Shown here in pieces: positions 9,415 to 18,443 of a stretch of 37,194 nucleotides of DNA. A program made the translations under genes and the position numbers. Within the stretch, counting starts at the first letter, position 1, and every line of letters starts with the position of its first letter. The DNA lies in contig CADECW010000010.1 of NCBI GenBank assembly GCA_902825855.1, positions 10,910-48,103 on the forward strand, given 5' to 3'. Below the pieces are notes generated by a model that saw only the letters and a program-made list of their open reading frames with translations, was not told the DNA's origin and did not search any database. Origin of the DNA: an uncultured Rhodospirillales bacterium (GTDB lineage Bacteria; Pseudomonadota; Alphaproteobacteria; Reyranellales; Reyranellaceae).

Positions 9415-9794
9415 TCGTTGCGGGCGTGGGCTGTCGGCGCGGCACGTCGGCCGACGAGATCGAGCGCGTGGTGCGACTGGCCTTGGGGATGCACGAGCTG
9501 CCGGCCGAGCGCCTGCAAGCGATTGCGACGGAGTCGGGGAAGGCGACCGAGCCGGCCTTTCCGGAAGTGGCGCGACGTCTGTCCGTGCAGCTCGTTGCCT
9601 GCACGACGAGCGATCTCGGTCGCGTCGCCGACCAGGTGCTGACACCGTCCAGGTTCGTCCTCGAGGCCAAGGGCCTGCCGTCGATCGCCGAGGCCTCGGC
9701 CATCGTCGCGGCCGGCCGCAACGCGCGCCTGCTGGGCAGGCGCATCGCCAGCGAACGCGCGACGTGCGCGATCGCCGCAGGAGAAGGCCGATGA
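9411..9794 (+). CDS. cobE: Cobalamin biosynthesis protein CobE
   Basis: This 127-residue protein resembles the C-terminal domain of CbiG (CobE/GbiG family). In the aerobic pathway CobE is required for cobalamin synthesis, but its exact reaction is less settled than that of its neighbours. The motif [18 protein letters not shown] opens the protein and LASIDxK-like T-S-D-L-G-R-V-A-D lies in the middle. I chose GTG 9411 because GAGGA at 9402-9406 sits just upstream and it forms a GTGA overlap with cobL. ATG 9393 in the same frame is the alternative and would add six residues. It overlaps cobM by ATGA. Confidence 0.87.
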   Translation: MIVAGVGCRRGTSADEIERVVRLALGMHELPAERLQAIATESGKATEPAFPEVARRLSVQLVACTTSDLGRVADQVLTPSRFVLEAKGLPSIAEASAIVAAGRNARLLGRRIASERATCAIAAGEGR

Positions 9795-10552
9795 CCGTGC
9801 ATTTCATCGGTGCCGGTCCAGGCGCACCTGACCTGATCACGTTGCGCGGCCGCGATCTGATCGCGCGCTGCCCGGTCTGCCTTTATGCCGGCTCGCTGGT
9901 GCCCAAGGCGCTGCTCGAACATTGCCCACCGGGCGCACGCATCGTCGACACCGCACCGATGTCGCTCGACGAGATTGTCGAGGAATGCAAGCGCGCTACT
10001 GCCTACGGCCATGACGTGGCGCGCCTGCACTCGGGTGATCTCTCGGTGTGGAGCGCCGTCGGCGAGCAGATTCGCCGCCTGCGCGAGGCCGGCATCGCCT
10101 ACACCGTGACGCCGGGCGTGCCGTCCTTTGCCGCTGCGGCCGCGGCGCTCGGTCAGGAGCTGACCTTGCCCGAAGTCGCCCAGTCGGTGGTGCTGACGCG
10201 CACTTCGGGCCGCGCCTCGGCCATGCCGCCGGGCGAGAAGCTCGAAGCCTTTGCCGCGACGGGTGCGACGCTCGCCATTCATCTCTCGATCCACACCATC
10301 GACAAAGTCGTGGCGACGTTGCTGCCGCACTACGGCGCCGACTGCCCGGCCGCCGTGGTCTATCGCGCGAGCTGGCCCGAAGAGCGCGTGATCCGCGCCA
10401 CTTTGAGCACGCTCGCGGCCGAAGTCGGCAAGGCGCCCATCGATCGCACGGCGCTGATCCTTGTCGGCAAGGTGCTGAACGCGCAGGATTTCCGCGACAG
10501 CGCCCTCTACGACGCCTCCTATCAAAGACGATTCCGGGGCCGCGGCACGTGA
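9791..10552 (+). CDS. cobM: Precorrin-4 C11-methyltransferase CobM
   Basis: CobM methylates C-11 of precorrin-4 to give precorrin-5. It is a 253-residue class III tetrapyrrole methylase with [18 protein letters not shown], the CobM-typical [24 protein letters not shown] and [15 protein letters not shown]. The start ATG 9791 overlaps the cobE stop and is preceded by GGAGAAGG at 9780-9787. It ends in a GTGA overlap with cobA. The next pathway enzyme, CobF, is not in the window. Confidence 0.95.
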   Translation: MTVHFIGAGPGAPDLITLRGRDLIARCPVCLYAGSLVPKALLEHCPPGARIVDTAPMSLDEIVEECKRATAYGHDVARLHSGDLSVWSAVGEQIRRLREAGIAYTVTPGVPSFAAAAAALGQELTLPEVAQSVVLTRTSGRASAMPPGEKLEAFAATGATLAIHLSIHTIDKVVATLLPHYGADCPAAVVYRASWPEERVIRATLSTLAAEVGKAPIDRTALILVGKVLNAQDFRDSALYDASYQRRFRGRGT

Positions 10553-11334
10553 TTCCCAAGAACTTCCCGGCGCTGCCCGACTTCCCGGCCGGCGAGGTCT
10601 GGCTCGCCGGTGCAGGCCCCGGCGATCCACGCCTGCTCACCGTGCTGGCGCTGCACGCCATCGGCCAGGCAGACGACATCGTCCATGACGCGCTGGTCGA
10701 TCGCCGCGTGCTCGATCTTCGCGGCGACGGCGCCGAACTGATCTCGGCCGGCAAGCGCGGCGGCCGGCCGTCGTCGCAGCAGCGCGATATCAACGACGTG
10801 CTGATCGAGCGCGCCCGCGCCGGCCGGCGCGTGCTGCGGCTGAAGGGCGGCGACCCCTTCGTCTTCGGGCGGGGCTGGGACGAGGCCTCGGCGCTGACCG
10901 AAGCCGGCGTCCGCTTTCGCATCATCCCTGGCCTGACCGCGGGCCTCGCCGGTGCGGCGCTGGCCGGCATCCCGGCGACCTCGCGCGATACCAACCATGC
11001 CGTCGTGCTGGCTGCCGGCCATCGCGCCGAGGAAGGTGGTACGGCCGATTGGGCTGCACTGGCCAGGCTCGGCCAGCCGATCGTGCTCTACATGCCGATG
11101 TCGCAGCTCGCCGAGATTGCCGCCTCGCTGCAGCAGGGCGGTTTGTCGCCCGCAACGCCTGCGGCGCTGATCCAGTCGGCGGCCACCGATCAGGAAAGGG
11201 TAGTCGAAAGCTCGCTGGGCAATCTCGTCGATGACGCGGCGCGTCACGGCGTCGGCTCGCCGTCGATCGTCGTCATCGGCGCGACGGCGGGACTGCGCCG
11301 TCATCTGCTGGGCTCGTTGGTCGGCTGGCGATGA
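10549..11334 (+). CDS. cobA: Uroporphyrinogen-III C-methyltransferase CobA
   Basis: CobA (SUMT) methylates uroporphyrinogen III at C-2 and C-7 to precorrin-2, the entry step of the corrin branch. The 261-residue protein has [28 protein letters not shown], the SUMT signature [14 protein letters not shown], and [13 protein letters not shown] followed by GIPATSRD. It lacks siroheme-synthase (CysG) dehydrogenase/ferrochelatase domains, so it is a stand-alone SUMT. The start GTG 10549 overlaps the cobM stop, and ATGA links it to cobB. Confidence 0.95.
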   Translation: MIPKNFPALPDFPAGEVWLAGAGPGDPRLLTVLALHAIGQADDIVHDALVDRRVLDLRGDGAELISAGKRGGRPSSQQRDINDVLIERARAGRRVLRLKGGDPFVFGRGWDEASALTEAGVRFRIIPGLTAGLAGAALAGIPATSRDTNHAVVLAAGHRAEEGGTADWAALARLGQPIVLYMPMSQLAEIAASLQQGGLSPATPAALIQSAATDQERVVESSLGNLVDDAARHGVGSPSIVVIGATAGLRRHLLGSLVGWR

Positions 11335-12638
11335 CGCCCGGCCTCATCGTCGCAGCGCCGCATTCCGGCGCCGGCAAGACCACGGTGACGATCGGGCTGA
11401 TGCGCGCCTTGAGTCGGCAGGGCCTGGCCGTGCAGGCTTTCAAGTGTGGCCCGGACTATATCGATCCAGGGTTCCACGCCGTGGCGACGGGCCGGCCGAG
11501 CTTCAACCTCGACACCTGGGCGATGGCGCCGGCGACGCTCGGCGACCTCGTGGCGCGCCATGACGCCGACATCGCCATCGCCGAAGGGGTGATGGGCCTG
11601 TTCGACGGCGTCGCGGCACCAGGCCAGATCGCGCGCGGCGCCACCGCCGATCTCGCTGCCTTGCTCGGTTGGCCGGTGCTGCTGGTGCTCGACGTCGCAG
11701 GCCAGACCGAGACGGCCGCCGCCGTCGCCGCGGGCCTCGCGCAGTATCGCACCGATGTCGCCGTAGCCGGCGTGATCCTCAATCGAGTTGCCAGCCCGCG
11801 CCATCTCGCCTTGATCATGCCGGCCTTCGAACGCCTGGGGCTGAAGGTGTTTGGTGCGCTTGGCCATGACTCTCGGTTCGAGTTGCCCGAGCGTCATCTC
11901 GGCTTGATCCAGGCAAATGAGACGGACGACATCGGCCGACGGCTCGACGCATTGGCCAATGCCATCGCAGACACCGTCGATCTGTCAGCCGTTCGACGCG
12001 CGGCGGCACTCGCGAAGCCGATGGCCGGCAGCCCGCCGCGACGACCGCCTGGGCAGCGCATCGCCGTCGCCCGCGATCGGGCGTTCTCCTTCATGTATCC
12101 GCATCTGCTGGAAGGTTGGCGATTGGCCGGCGCTGAAATCCTGCCGTTCTCGCCTCTCGCCGACGAGGCGCCGGACCAGCACGCCGATGTCATATGGCTG
12201 CCCGGCGGTTATCCCGAGCTGCATGGCGGCGTGCTGGCGGCGGCGCGGCGTTTCCAGGGTGGACTGCATGTGATGGCCGCCCGGTCGGTGCCGATCCATG
12301 GTGAGTGCGGCGGCTACATGGTGCTGGGGCAGGGGATCGAGGATGCCGACGGGCATCGGCATTCGATGACCGGGCTGCTGCAGGTCGAGACGTCGTTCGC
12401 CGAACGCCGGCTGCACATCGGTTATCGTCGAGCGCGGCTGTTGGCCGACGGGCCGCTGGGAACAGCCGGCGAAACGGTCATGGGGCACGAATTCCACTAC
12501 GCCAGTGTTCTCAGCGTCGGTGACGAGCCGCTGGTCGATTGCCGCGATGCGACCGGTGCAGTCGTGCCCGAGGCCGGCGCCCGCAACGGCTCGGTGAGCG
12601 GCACCTTCTTCCATGCCATCGATGGATTGCAGACATGA
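11331..12638 (+). CDS. cobB: Hydrogenobyrinic acid a,c-diamide synthase CobB
   Basis: CobB is the glutamine- and ATP-dependent amidase that amidates the a and c acetates of hydrogenobyrinic acid, producing the substrate of CobNST. The 435-residue protein has an N-terminal DTBS/CobB-like P-loop domain (APHSGAGKTT, lysine 16; FKCGPDYIDPGFH; AEGVMGLFDG). Its C-terminal class I glutamine amidotransferase domain has the nucleophile C326 in HGECGGYMVLG and a later GHEFHYAS containing the catalytic-histidine region. It is coupled by ATGA to both cobA upstream and bluB downstream. Confidence 0.95.
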   Translation: MTPGLIVAAPHSGAGKTTVTIGLMRALSRQGLAVQAFKCGPDYIDPGFHAVATGRPSFNLDTWAMAPATLGDLVARHDADIAIAEGVMGLFDGVAAPGQIARGATADLAALLGWPVLLVLDVAGQTETAAAVAAGLAQYRTDVAVAGVILNRVASPRHLALIMPAFERLGLKVFGALGHDSRFELPERHLGLIQANETDDIGRRLDALANAIADTVDLSAVRRAAALAKPMAGSPPRRPPGQRIAVARDRAFSFMYPHLLEGWRLAGAEILPFSPLADEAPDQHADVIWLPGGYPELHGGVLAAARRFQGGLHVMAARSVPIHGECGGYMVLGQGIEDADGHRHSMTGLLQVETSFAERRLHIGYRRARLLADGPLGTAGETVMGHEFHYASVLSVGDEPLVDCRDATGAVVPEAGARNGSVSGTFFHAIDGLQT

Positions 12639-13270
12639 AGCCGTCGTTCGATCCCGCGTTTCGCGCGCAGTTCCGCGAGCTTGTGCTGTGGCGACGCGAT
12701 GTCCGGCGCTTTCGCCGCGATGCAGTGCCGCGCGAGCGTATCGATGCACTGATCGAGATCGCCACGCATGCGCCGTCGGTCGGGCTCAGCCAGCCCTGGC
12801 GCTTCGTGCACGTCGAATCGTCCGAACGGCGCGCAGCCGTCATCAAGAGCTTCACCGACGCCAACCGACGCGCGCTCGGAGGCTATGCCGGCGAGAAACG
12901 GTCGACCTATGCCGCGCTGAAGCTCGAAGGCCTTCGCGAGGCGCCGGTGCATCTGGCGGTGTTGTCGGATGACGGCACGCATACCGGCAGTGGGCTCGGC
13001 CAGCAGACCATGCCGGAGACACTGCACTATTCCGTGGTCGCCGCCATCCAGACGCTGTGGCTTGCGGCGCGGGCCGACGGCATCGGCATGGGCTGGGTGT
13101 CGATCCTTGATCCCGCCCAGGTCATCAGGGCGCTCGATGTTCCGAACGACTGGAGCCTGGTTGCCTACCTTTGCCTCGGCCTGCCCGCCGAGGAGCATCT
13201 CGATCCGGAGCTTGAACGGCATCATTGGGAACAGCGCACCGACCTTAAGTCCGTCGTCTTTACGCGGTAG
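12635..13270 (+). CDS. bluB: 5,6-dimethylbenzimidazole synthase BluB
   Basis: BluB consumes reduced FMN and O2 to make 5,6-dimethylbenzimidazole, the lower ligand of B12. The 211-residue protein is a nitroreductase-fold member with the BluB-type THAPSVGLSQPWRFVHVES and late GIGMGWVSILDP. I chose ATG 12635 (MKPSFDPAFR), which forms an ATGA overlap with the cobB stop, over an upstream in-frame start at 12539. It is the last gene of the biosynthetic run; a promoter-like sequence and the riboswitch follow within 60 bases. Confidence 0.94.
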   Translation: MKPSFDPAFRAQFRELVLWRRDVRRFRRDAVPRERIDALIEIATHAPSVGLSQPWRFVHVESSERRAAVIKSFTDANRRALGGYAGEKRSTYAALKLEGLREAPVHLAVLSDDGTHTGSGLGQQTMPETLHYSVVAAIQTLWLAARADGIGMGWVSILDPAQVIRALDVPNDWSLVAYLCLGLPAEEHLDPELERHHWEQRTDLKSVVFTR

Positions 13271-13292
13271 CAAGGACACGGTCCGGAAAACC

Positions 13293-13321
13293 TTGACGCT
13301 TTTCACATCGGCTGCCACTTT
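13293..13321 (+). promoter_or_regulatory. Candidate promoter of the B12-uptake operon
   Basis: TTGACG (13293-13298) is followed after 17 bases by a weak -10-like CACTTT (13316-13321). This would put the transcription start near 13328, about where the riboswitch aptamer begins. The position supports the call more than the -10 does. Confidence 0.45.
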
Positions 13322-13323
13322 GC

Positions 13324-13505
13324 CGGAGGTGGTTCCCGCAAGGGATCAAAAGGGAACGCGGTGCATGTGCCAGCACATAACCCCGCGGCTGCCCCCGCAA
13401 CTGTGAGCGGCGAGCTTGCGACCTGAAACGCCACTGGGCTCCGAAAGGCGCCTGGGAAGGCGGTCGTAAGCGAAGACCCGCAAGCCAGGAGACCTGCCAC
13501 CAGCA
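13324..13505 (+). promoter_or_regulatory. Cobalamin (B12) riboswitch
   Basis: The conserved blocks of the cobalamin aptamer occur in order. They are GGAGGTGGTTCCC (13324-13336), AAAAGGGAACGCGGTG (13348-13363), GGCTGCCCCCGCAACTGTGA (13387-13406), CCACTGGG (13431-13438), TGGGAAGGCGGT (13453-13464) and the B12 box GCCAGGAGACCTGCC (13484-13498). The closing stem can form between AGGTGG and CCACC. It precedes the methyltransferase-btuB-btuF-btuC-btuD operon, so high cobalamin should repress uptake. The expression platform lies in about 13506-13577 (GGCGGGGTGTCCTGATG). I see no U-tract terminator, so control of translation initiation is more likely. Confidence 0.95.
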
Positions 13506-13577
13506 GCGGTCACGCGCGAACGCATTGGGCGGGGTGTCCTGATGTAGGAACTGACCCGAGCCAGCCGCGGCAAGCGC

Positions 13578-14381
13578 ATGGCGTGGGTCGGCTACAGGTT
13601 CGCGGTGACGGGTGACGTCTGCCGCGGGTCTGTCTTGGCGGTTCCTCTCAGCGATCCTGCCCAGCGCGACATCGATCCGCTCGAGCTCTATGCCGCGGCC
13701 ATCGACACGTCGGACTATGTCGCGGCGTTGGCGCCGTTGATCCGGCAGGCAGTGCCTGACGTCGGCCACCTGCTCGATGTCGGCGCAGGCGGCGGCCAGC
13801 TCGGCATGGCGATCCATGATCCGGCGCGATCGTGGACCGCCATCGAACCCTCGCCGACGATGCGGGCACGCCTGGCGAAGCTCGCCCATCCGCCGCGCGT
13901 CATCGCCGGCGGCTGGGAACAGGCTGAGGTTGCCATCCGTCACGACACGGTGCTCGCGGCGACCATGCCGGCCTTCTTCGATCATCCGGAACGCTTCCTC
14001 GCGCGCTGTCGCGACTGGGCAAGCACCGTCGTCTGGGTCGTGCCGGCCCATGCCGGTCCGAAAGGGCTGTGCTTTGCAGGCTGCCTGCCGCGCGAGTGGC
14101 ATCGCGAGGACGAGACGCCAGGCATCGACATCACCATGCGCGGCCTTTCATCGGCGTCGCTGCCGGCGCGCGTCGCCTTCGCGGACTGGACCTTCACGGG
14201 CATCGTGCCCGATCTGGAAGAGCTTTCCGGTTATCTCGCCGATCGACTTGGCTGGGCGCAGTGGGACGAACGTCGCGAGTCGCTGACGGCGCATCTTGCC
14301 CGCAAGGCCAATCGCCAAGGGTCGGGCTATCGCCTCGACATCCCGAGAAGATCTGCCGTGCTTGTGTGGGGAGAACAATGA
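13578..14381 (+). CDS. Class I SAM-dependent methyltransferase of unknown substrate
   Basis: This 267-residue protein has a Rossmann-type SAM motif I (HLLDVGAGGGQLGMAI) and a following acidic loop (WTAIEPSPTMRARL), so it should bind SAM. It is not a class III tetrapyrrole methylase like CobI, CobJ, CobM or CobA. It is the first gene downstream of the B12 riboswitch and overlaps btuB by 4 bases, so it is co-expressed with cobalamin uptake. I do not recognise a characterised homologue. The start is uncertain: ATG 13578 lacks a good ribosome binding site and GTG 13605 is an in-frame alternative. The conserved part appears to begin near DIDPLELYAAAI. A corrinoid- or uptake-related substrate is only inferred from context. 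Confidence 0.8.
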   Translation: MAWVGYRFAVTGDVCRGSVLAVPLSDPAQRDIDPLELYAAAIDTSDYVAALAPLIRQAVPDVGHLLDVGAGGGQLGMAIHDPARSWTAIEPSPTMRARLAKLAHPPRVIAGGWEQAEVAIRHDTVLAATMPAFFDHPERFLARCRDWASTVVWVVPAHAGPKGLCFAGCLPREWHREDETPGIDITMRGLSSASLPARVAFADWTFTGIVPDLEELSGYLADRLGWAQWDERRESLTAHLARKANRQGSGYRLDIPRRSAVLVWGEQ

Positions 14382-16588
14382 ACAAGCGTGCCGTGCTGGC
14401 GCTCGCCAGCGTAATCCTGCCATCGACCGTGCTGGCCCAGGGCCAGCAGCAACCGCAACAGCCGCCACAGCTGACCCCGATGGACCAGCCAAGCCAGAAG
14501 CAGTACTTCCTGCCCGAAGGCTTCATCACGGCGACCGGCCGGCCCGAGCCGATCAGCCGCCTGGTCGGCACCGTGCAGGTCATCCACCAGGACCGCATCG
14601 CCAAGTCGACCGCGCGTTCGGTCACCGAGCTTCTGAATGAGAACGCCGTCGGCTTCATGAGCGAATGGACACCTGGCCAGACCTCGATCAACATTCGCGG
14701 CGCATCGACGGAGGGGCAGGGCCGCGACTTCAGGAGCCAGGTGCTGGTGCTGATCAATGGCCACCGCGCCGGCACCGCCAACACCTCAAAGCTGTCGAGC
14801 GCCGACATCGAGCGCATCGAGATCGTGCGCGGACCGTCCTCGGTGATCTATGGCAGCCAGAACATGGGCGGTGTCATCAACATCATCCTGAAGACCGGCC
14901 TTACCGCACCGGGCAACGTCGTGCAGGCCGATGCCGGCTCGTGGAATCTGTTCGAGGGCAAGCTCCAGTCGGGCGGGCTCTACAAGGGCTTCGACTGGTA
15001 CGTCGGCGGCGCCGCCAGCACGCGCGACAACTTCGCCATCGCGGGTGGCGCAACCGAGCTCAACACTGCATGGACGCGTTACGGCGCGACTGGCAGTTTC
15101 GGTTACCAGATCGACGAGAGCAGCCGCATCGAGGGTACGGCGCGGTCGGACGGCATCTACAATGCCGGCTTCCGCGGCTCGAGCGCCAACCTGTTTGCCT
15201 TCGACACGCGCTACAACTATTCGTTCGACGCGAGCTACCTCGCCAAGACGCGCGATGGGCAGGGCAACTTCTACTTCCAGGTCTACTTCGTCACCGACGT
15301 CGACGATCTCAACAATCCCTCGCCGCTCAGCGCCTTGAACGCGGTGACCGCGCGCACGACGACGGATCACAACCGCCGCCAGCTCGATATCCTCGGTGCG
15401 CGATTCCAGCCGCGTTACAAGCCGTTCTCGGGCAATGAGCTGCTGGTAGGCCTCGACTGGGAGCGAAGCTGGCTGCGTTCCGACCGCTATCGGCTCGGAG
15501 GTTCGGCCGTTACTCAGGTCTCGCCGCAGGACAACAACCAGACCGACAATGTCTTTGCCGTCTACGCCGAGGATTCGCAGAGCTTGTTCGACGATCGTCT
15601 GATCGTGCGCGCCGGCGTGCGCCAGACCTGGGGCGCCACGGCTCTCGACTGGACGCCCAATGCGCCGACCCTGGTCACGGGCACCAATCCTTACCGCGCG
15701 ACGACTTATACGGCCGGAGTCACCTTCTCCGTCACCGACTGGCTGGCGGCCCGCGCCGGGGCGTCCAGCGGCTTTCGTGCGCCGACTGCCACCGAGATTG
15801 GCGCCAACTTCACGACCACGCCGATCGGAACGACCATCTTCGGCAATCCCGCTCTGGGTCCGGAGACCAGCCAGCAATGGGAGGCGGGGGCCACGGCCAC
15901 ATGGAAAGGCGGCCGCTTCGACACGGTGGTGTTCAACAACACCATCTCCAACCGCATCACGCCGGTCACCGTCTCTTCGACCGGCGGCCGCGTCGTGCAG
16001 GTCCAGACCAACAGCCCGGCCAACCTCGTGGTTCAGGGCATCGAGTTCCAGCTGCAGGCCGACCTTTTCCAGTCGTTCAACTGGCGGCCGCCCGTCGACG
16101 GTCTGTTCTGGAACGTGTTCGGCAACGGCTACTACAATTGGAAGATGACCGACTACGGCGCCAACACATTGTCGGGCACCGACGTTGCGCTGCGCATCAA
16201 CAAGTACGGCGCCTCGATCGGTACGCTGTTCGGCCAGATGGGTACGCAGTACCCATGGAGCGTCCAGCTGCTGGGCATCCTGCGCGGACCGATGTGGTAC
16301 AACACGGAGGAAAGCCTTTCGCCGGTGTTCTTCCCGGGCCAGAACCGCACGGTCAGCGTCTACGAGAAGGGGGCGTTCTGGGTGTGGAACTCGCGCTTCG
16401 AACTGGAAGTGATCAAGGACCTGAAGCTGTTCGCGGCGGTCAACAACGTCTTCGACGTGAACAACCATCCGATCTTCATCGCCCAGGACGCCGCACCGTG
16501 CACCGCCAACCAGGTGAACCAGAACGGTGCGTGCGGCAACTCCATGCCGGGACGGGAAGTCATCGCCGGCTTCCAGTTCAGGTTTTGA
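14378..16588 (+). CDS. btuB: TonB-dependent outer-membrane receptor, BtuB-like
   Basis: This is a 736-residue outer-membrane receptor, probably importing cobalamin or other corrinoids with TonB energy. It has a signal peptide (MNKRAVLALASVILPSTVLA, cleavage before Q21), a Gln/Pro-rich linker, a possible TonB box FITATG, and a plug domain with VLINGHRAG, ERIEIVRGPSSVIYGSQNMGG and VINIIL. The long beta-barrel includes SSGFRAPTATEIG and ends in the terminal aromatic strand GFQFRF. It is longer than classical BtuB (about 600 residues). The specificity comes from the riboswitch and the BtuFCD genes that follow. GGGGAG at 14368-14373 supports ATG 14378, which overlaps the methyltransferase stop. 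Confidence 0.88.
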   Translation: MNKRAVLALASVILPSTVLAQGQQQPQQPPQLTPMDQPSQKQYFLPEGFITATGRPEPISRLVGTVQVIHQDRIAKSTARSVTELLNENAVGFMSEWTPGQTSINIRGASTEGQGRDFRSQVLVLINGHRAGTANTSKLSSADIERIEIVRGPSSVIYGSQNMGGVINIILKTGLTAPGNVVQADAGSWNLFEGKLQSGGLYKGFDWYVGGAASTRDNFAIAGGATELNTAWTRYGATGSFGYQIDESSRIEGTARSDGIYNAGFRGSSANLFAFDTRYNYSFDASYLAKTRDGQGNFYFQVYFVTDVDDLNNPSPLSALNAVTARTTTDHNRRQLDILGARFQPRYKPFSGNELLVGLDWERSWLRSDRYRLGGSAVTQVSPQDNNQTDNVFAVYAEDSQSLFDDRLIVRAGVRQTWGATALDWTPNAPTLVTGTNPYRATTYTAGVTFSVTDWLAARAGASSGFRAPTATEIGANFTTTPIGTTIFGNPALGPETSQQWEAGATATWKGGRFDTVVFNNTISNRITPVTVSSTGGRVVQVQTNSPANLVVQGIEFQLQADLFQSFNWRPPVDGLFWNVFGNGYYNWKMTDYGANTLSGTDVALRINKYGASIGTLFGQMGTQYPWSVQLLGILRGPMWYNTEESLSPVFFPGQNRTVSVYEKGAFWVWNSRFELEVIKDLKLFAAVNNVFDVNNHPIFIAQDAAPCTANQVNQNGACGNSMPGREVIAGFQFRF

Positions 16589-17466
16589 TCAGGACGCTTT
16601 CTTTTCTGGCTGCGCTGGCGCTCGCGGCGCCGTTGCGGGCCGAGCCCGTCACCGTGCGCGACGCCTTCGATCGCAGCGTCACCGTGCCCGAGCCGCCGCA
16701 GCGCATCGTCACGATCTTCGCGTCGAACACCGAGATGGTGGCGGCGCTGGGGCTCGCGGGCCGCATCGTCGGCATCGAAGCCTACACGCGATACCCGCCG
16801 GAGGTGCTGAAGAAGCCGCTGGTGGGGGGACGGCTGGGATTCTCCGTCGACGAGGTGGTGGCGCAGCGGCCGGATCTGGTCGTCGTCACGCCGTCGCGCC
16901 AGGCCGCCAACCAGCTCGTCGATCCCATGGAGCGGCTCGGCATTCCCATCGTCGTGCTGCTGCAGCGGGACGTGGCGGAGATCCTGTCGAACATCCGTCT
17001 GCTGGGACGCCTGACCGGCGTACCCGAACGCGGCGAGCAGTTGGCCGCGAGCCTGCAGGCCCGCCTCGACAAGATCGAGCAGCGCGTCGCCGACCGCAGC
17101 AAGCCCTCCGTGATCATGATCACCGGCCGGCTGGGCAACGGCCTGCTGCTGGTGACGCGGCCGGGCACCTACACCGGCGACGCAATCGTGCGCGCCGGCG
17201 GCAATCTCGCCTTCGATGCCGGCGCCATCGCCCAGGTTTCGCCGGAAGCCGTCTTCAATGCCGATCCCGACCTGCTGCTGTTCGCGGGCAACGACAAGGA
17301 TATGAAGGAATTGTTCGGCCGCCCCGGGTGGTCCGAGATGCGCGCCGTGCGGACCGGCCGTGTCCATGCCGTCAGCCGTGCCGAGCTCCTGATCCCTGGC
17401 CCTCGCACCATCGACGGTATCGAGCGCCTGGCGAACATCTTCCATCCGCCGGCGGCAACGCAATGA
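16585..17466 (+). CDS. btuF: Periplasmic cobalamin-binding protein, BtuF-like
   Basis: This is a substrate-binding protein of the Fe/B12 (TroA/BtuF) type, 293 residues, presumed to carry corrinoid from BtuB to BtuCD in the periplasm. The signal peptide I-R-T-L-S-F-L-A-A-L-A-L-A-A-P-L-R-A is cleaved before EPVTV; there is no lipobox cysteine. Typical motifs are VPEPPQRIVTIFASNTEMVAAL, DEVVAQRPDLVVV and the late DPDLLLFAG. The most likely start is TTG 16585, overlapping the btuB stop (TTGA). No ATG or GTG is available upstream of the signal peptide, so the start is less certain than the gene. Confidence 0.88.
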   Translation: MIRTLSFLAALALAAPLRAEPVTVRDAFDRSVTVPEPPQRIVTIFASNTEMVAALGLAGRIVGIEAYTRYPPEVLKKPLVGGRLGFSVDEVVAQRPDLVVVTPSRQAANQLVDPMERLGIPIVVLLQRDVAEILSNIRLLGRLTGVPERGEQLAASLQARLDKIEQRVADRSKPSVIMITGRLGNGLLLVTRPGTYTGDAIVRAGGNLAFDAGAIAQVSPEAVFNADPDLLLFAGNDKDMKELFGRPGWSEMRAVRTGRVHAVSRAELLIPGPRTIDGIERLANIFHPPAATQ

Positions 17467-18443
17467 GGGTGTGGCCGCTTCTGATCCTGGCATTGCTTCT
17501 GTCCATCGTGATCGGCGCCGCAGCCGGCCATGACTGGATGAGTCCGGCTGACCTGTTGCGTGCGCTGGCAGGCGACCCCGACTTGCGCAGCCGTCTCCTG
17601 ATCGACTGGCGCCTGCCGCGCGTGCTGGCGGCCGCGTGCGTCGGCGGGCTCCTGGGCCTGGGTGGCACGGTTTATCAGGGTGTGTTCCGCAATCCGTTGG
17701 CCGAGCCCTACTTGTTGGGATCGGCCGGCGGCGCCGCCGTGGGCGCCACGGTAGCGCTGTTGGTGCCGCTCGCTGTGCCGCAATCGTTCGTGCTGCCGCT
17801 GCTCGCCTTCGCCGGCGCCTGGGGCGCCACCATGCTGGTGATCGGCATCTCGCGCGTCGCCGGCGCCGTAGATGCCGCCGGTATGCTGCTGGCTGGTGTC
17901 GCGGTGGCCGCAGTGCTGGGAGCCTTGCGCTCCTTCCTGATGCTGGCGCTGTCGGACGAGACGGTGAGCCTGCAGATCGTTCTAAGCTGGGTGCTGGGTG
18001 GCGTGCAGACGCCGACGTGGCCCATTCTCGGCCTGATGGCGGCGATCTCGGTCGCGTGTCTCATGCTGACCTTGCTGTTGGCCGGCCGGCTCGATGTGCT
18101 TGGTCTTGGTGAGACCATGGCGATTTCATTCGGCCTCAACGTCAATCGCTTCATTGCCATCGCCGTGCTCGCGGGCTCGGTGGTCGTCGCCGCGGCCGTC
18201 GCTTTCGGCGGGCTGGTCGCTTTCGTTGGCCTTGCCTCGCCGCATATCGCGCGCTGGCTGGTCGGACCGCTGCATCGGCCGTTGCTGCCGGCATCGGCGC
18301 TGGTCGGCGCCATCGTCGTCACGCTGGCCGACGCCATCGCGCGCTCCGCCTTGCCGCCCGCCGAGATCCCACTCGGCCTGGTGACGGCGGTGGCTGGCGG
18401 GCCGTTCTTCATTCTCCTGCTCGCCCGACGGCTGCGCACATGA
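17463..18443 (+). CDS. btuC: Cobalamin ABC transporter permease, BtuC-like (FecCD family)
   Basis: This 326-residue polytopic inner-membrane protein of the FecCD/BtuC family has many hydrophobic segments, as expected for the roughly ten-helix fold. It has family motifs WRLPRVLAAACVGGLLGLGG, VYQGVFRNPLAEPYLLGSAGGAAVGA and the late AFVGLASPHIARWLVG followed by PAEIPLGLVTAVAGGPFFI. It forms the transport channel with the BtuD ATPase. ATGA overlaps with both btuF and btuD indicate tight coupling. Confidence 0.93.
   Translation: MRVWPLLILALLLSIVIGAAAGHDWMSPADLLRALAGDPDLRSRLLIDWRLPRVLAAACVGGLLGLGGTVYQGVFRNPLAEPYLLGSAGGAAVGATVALLVPLAVPQSFVLPLLAFAGAWGATMLVIGISRVAGAVDAAGMLLAGVAVAAVLGALRSFLMLALSDETVSLQIVLSWVLGGVQTPTWPILGLMAAISVACLMLTLLLAGRLDVLGLGETMAISFGLNVNRFIAIAVLAGSVVVAAAVAFGGLVAFVGLASPHIARWLVGPLHRPLLPASALVGAIVVTLADAIARSALPPAEIPLGLVTAVAGGPFFILLLARRLRT

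Noticed and set aside
14786..16468. 560-codon minus-strand open frame opposite btuB
   Set aside because: It is antisense to a clear TonB receptor. The composition is typical of a shadow frame.
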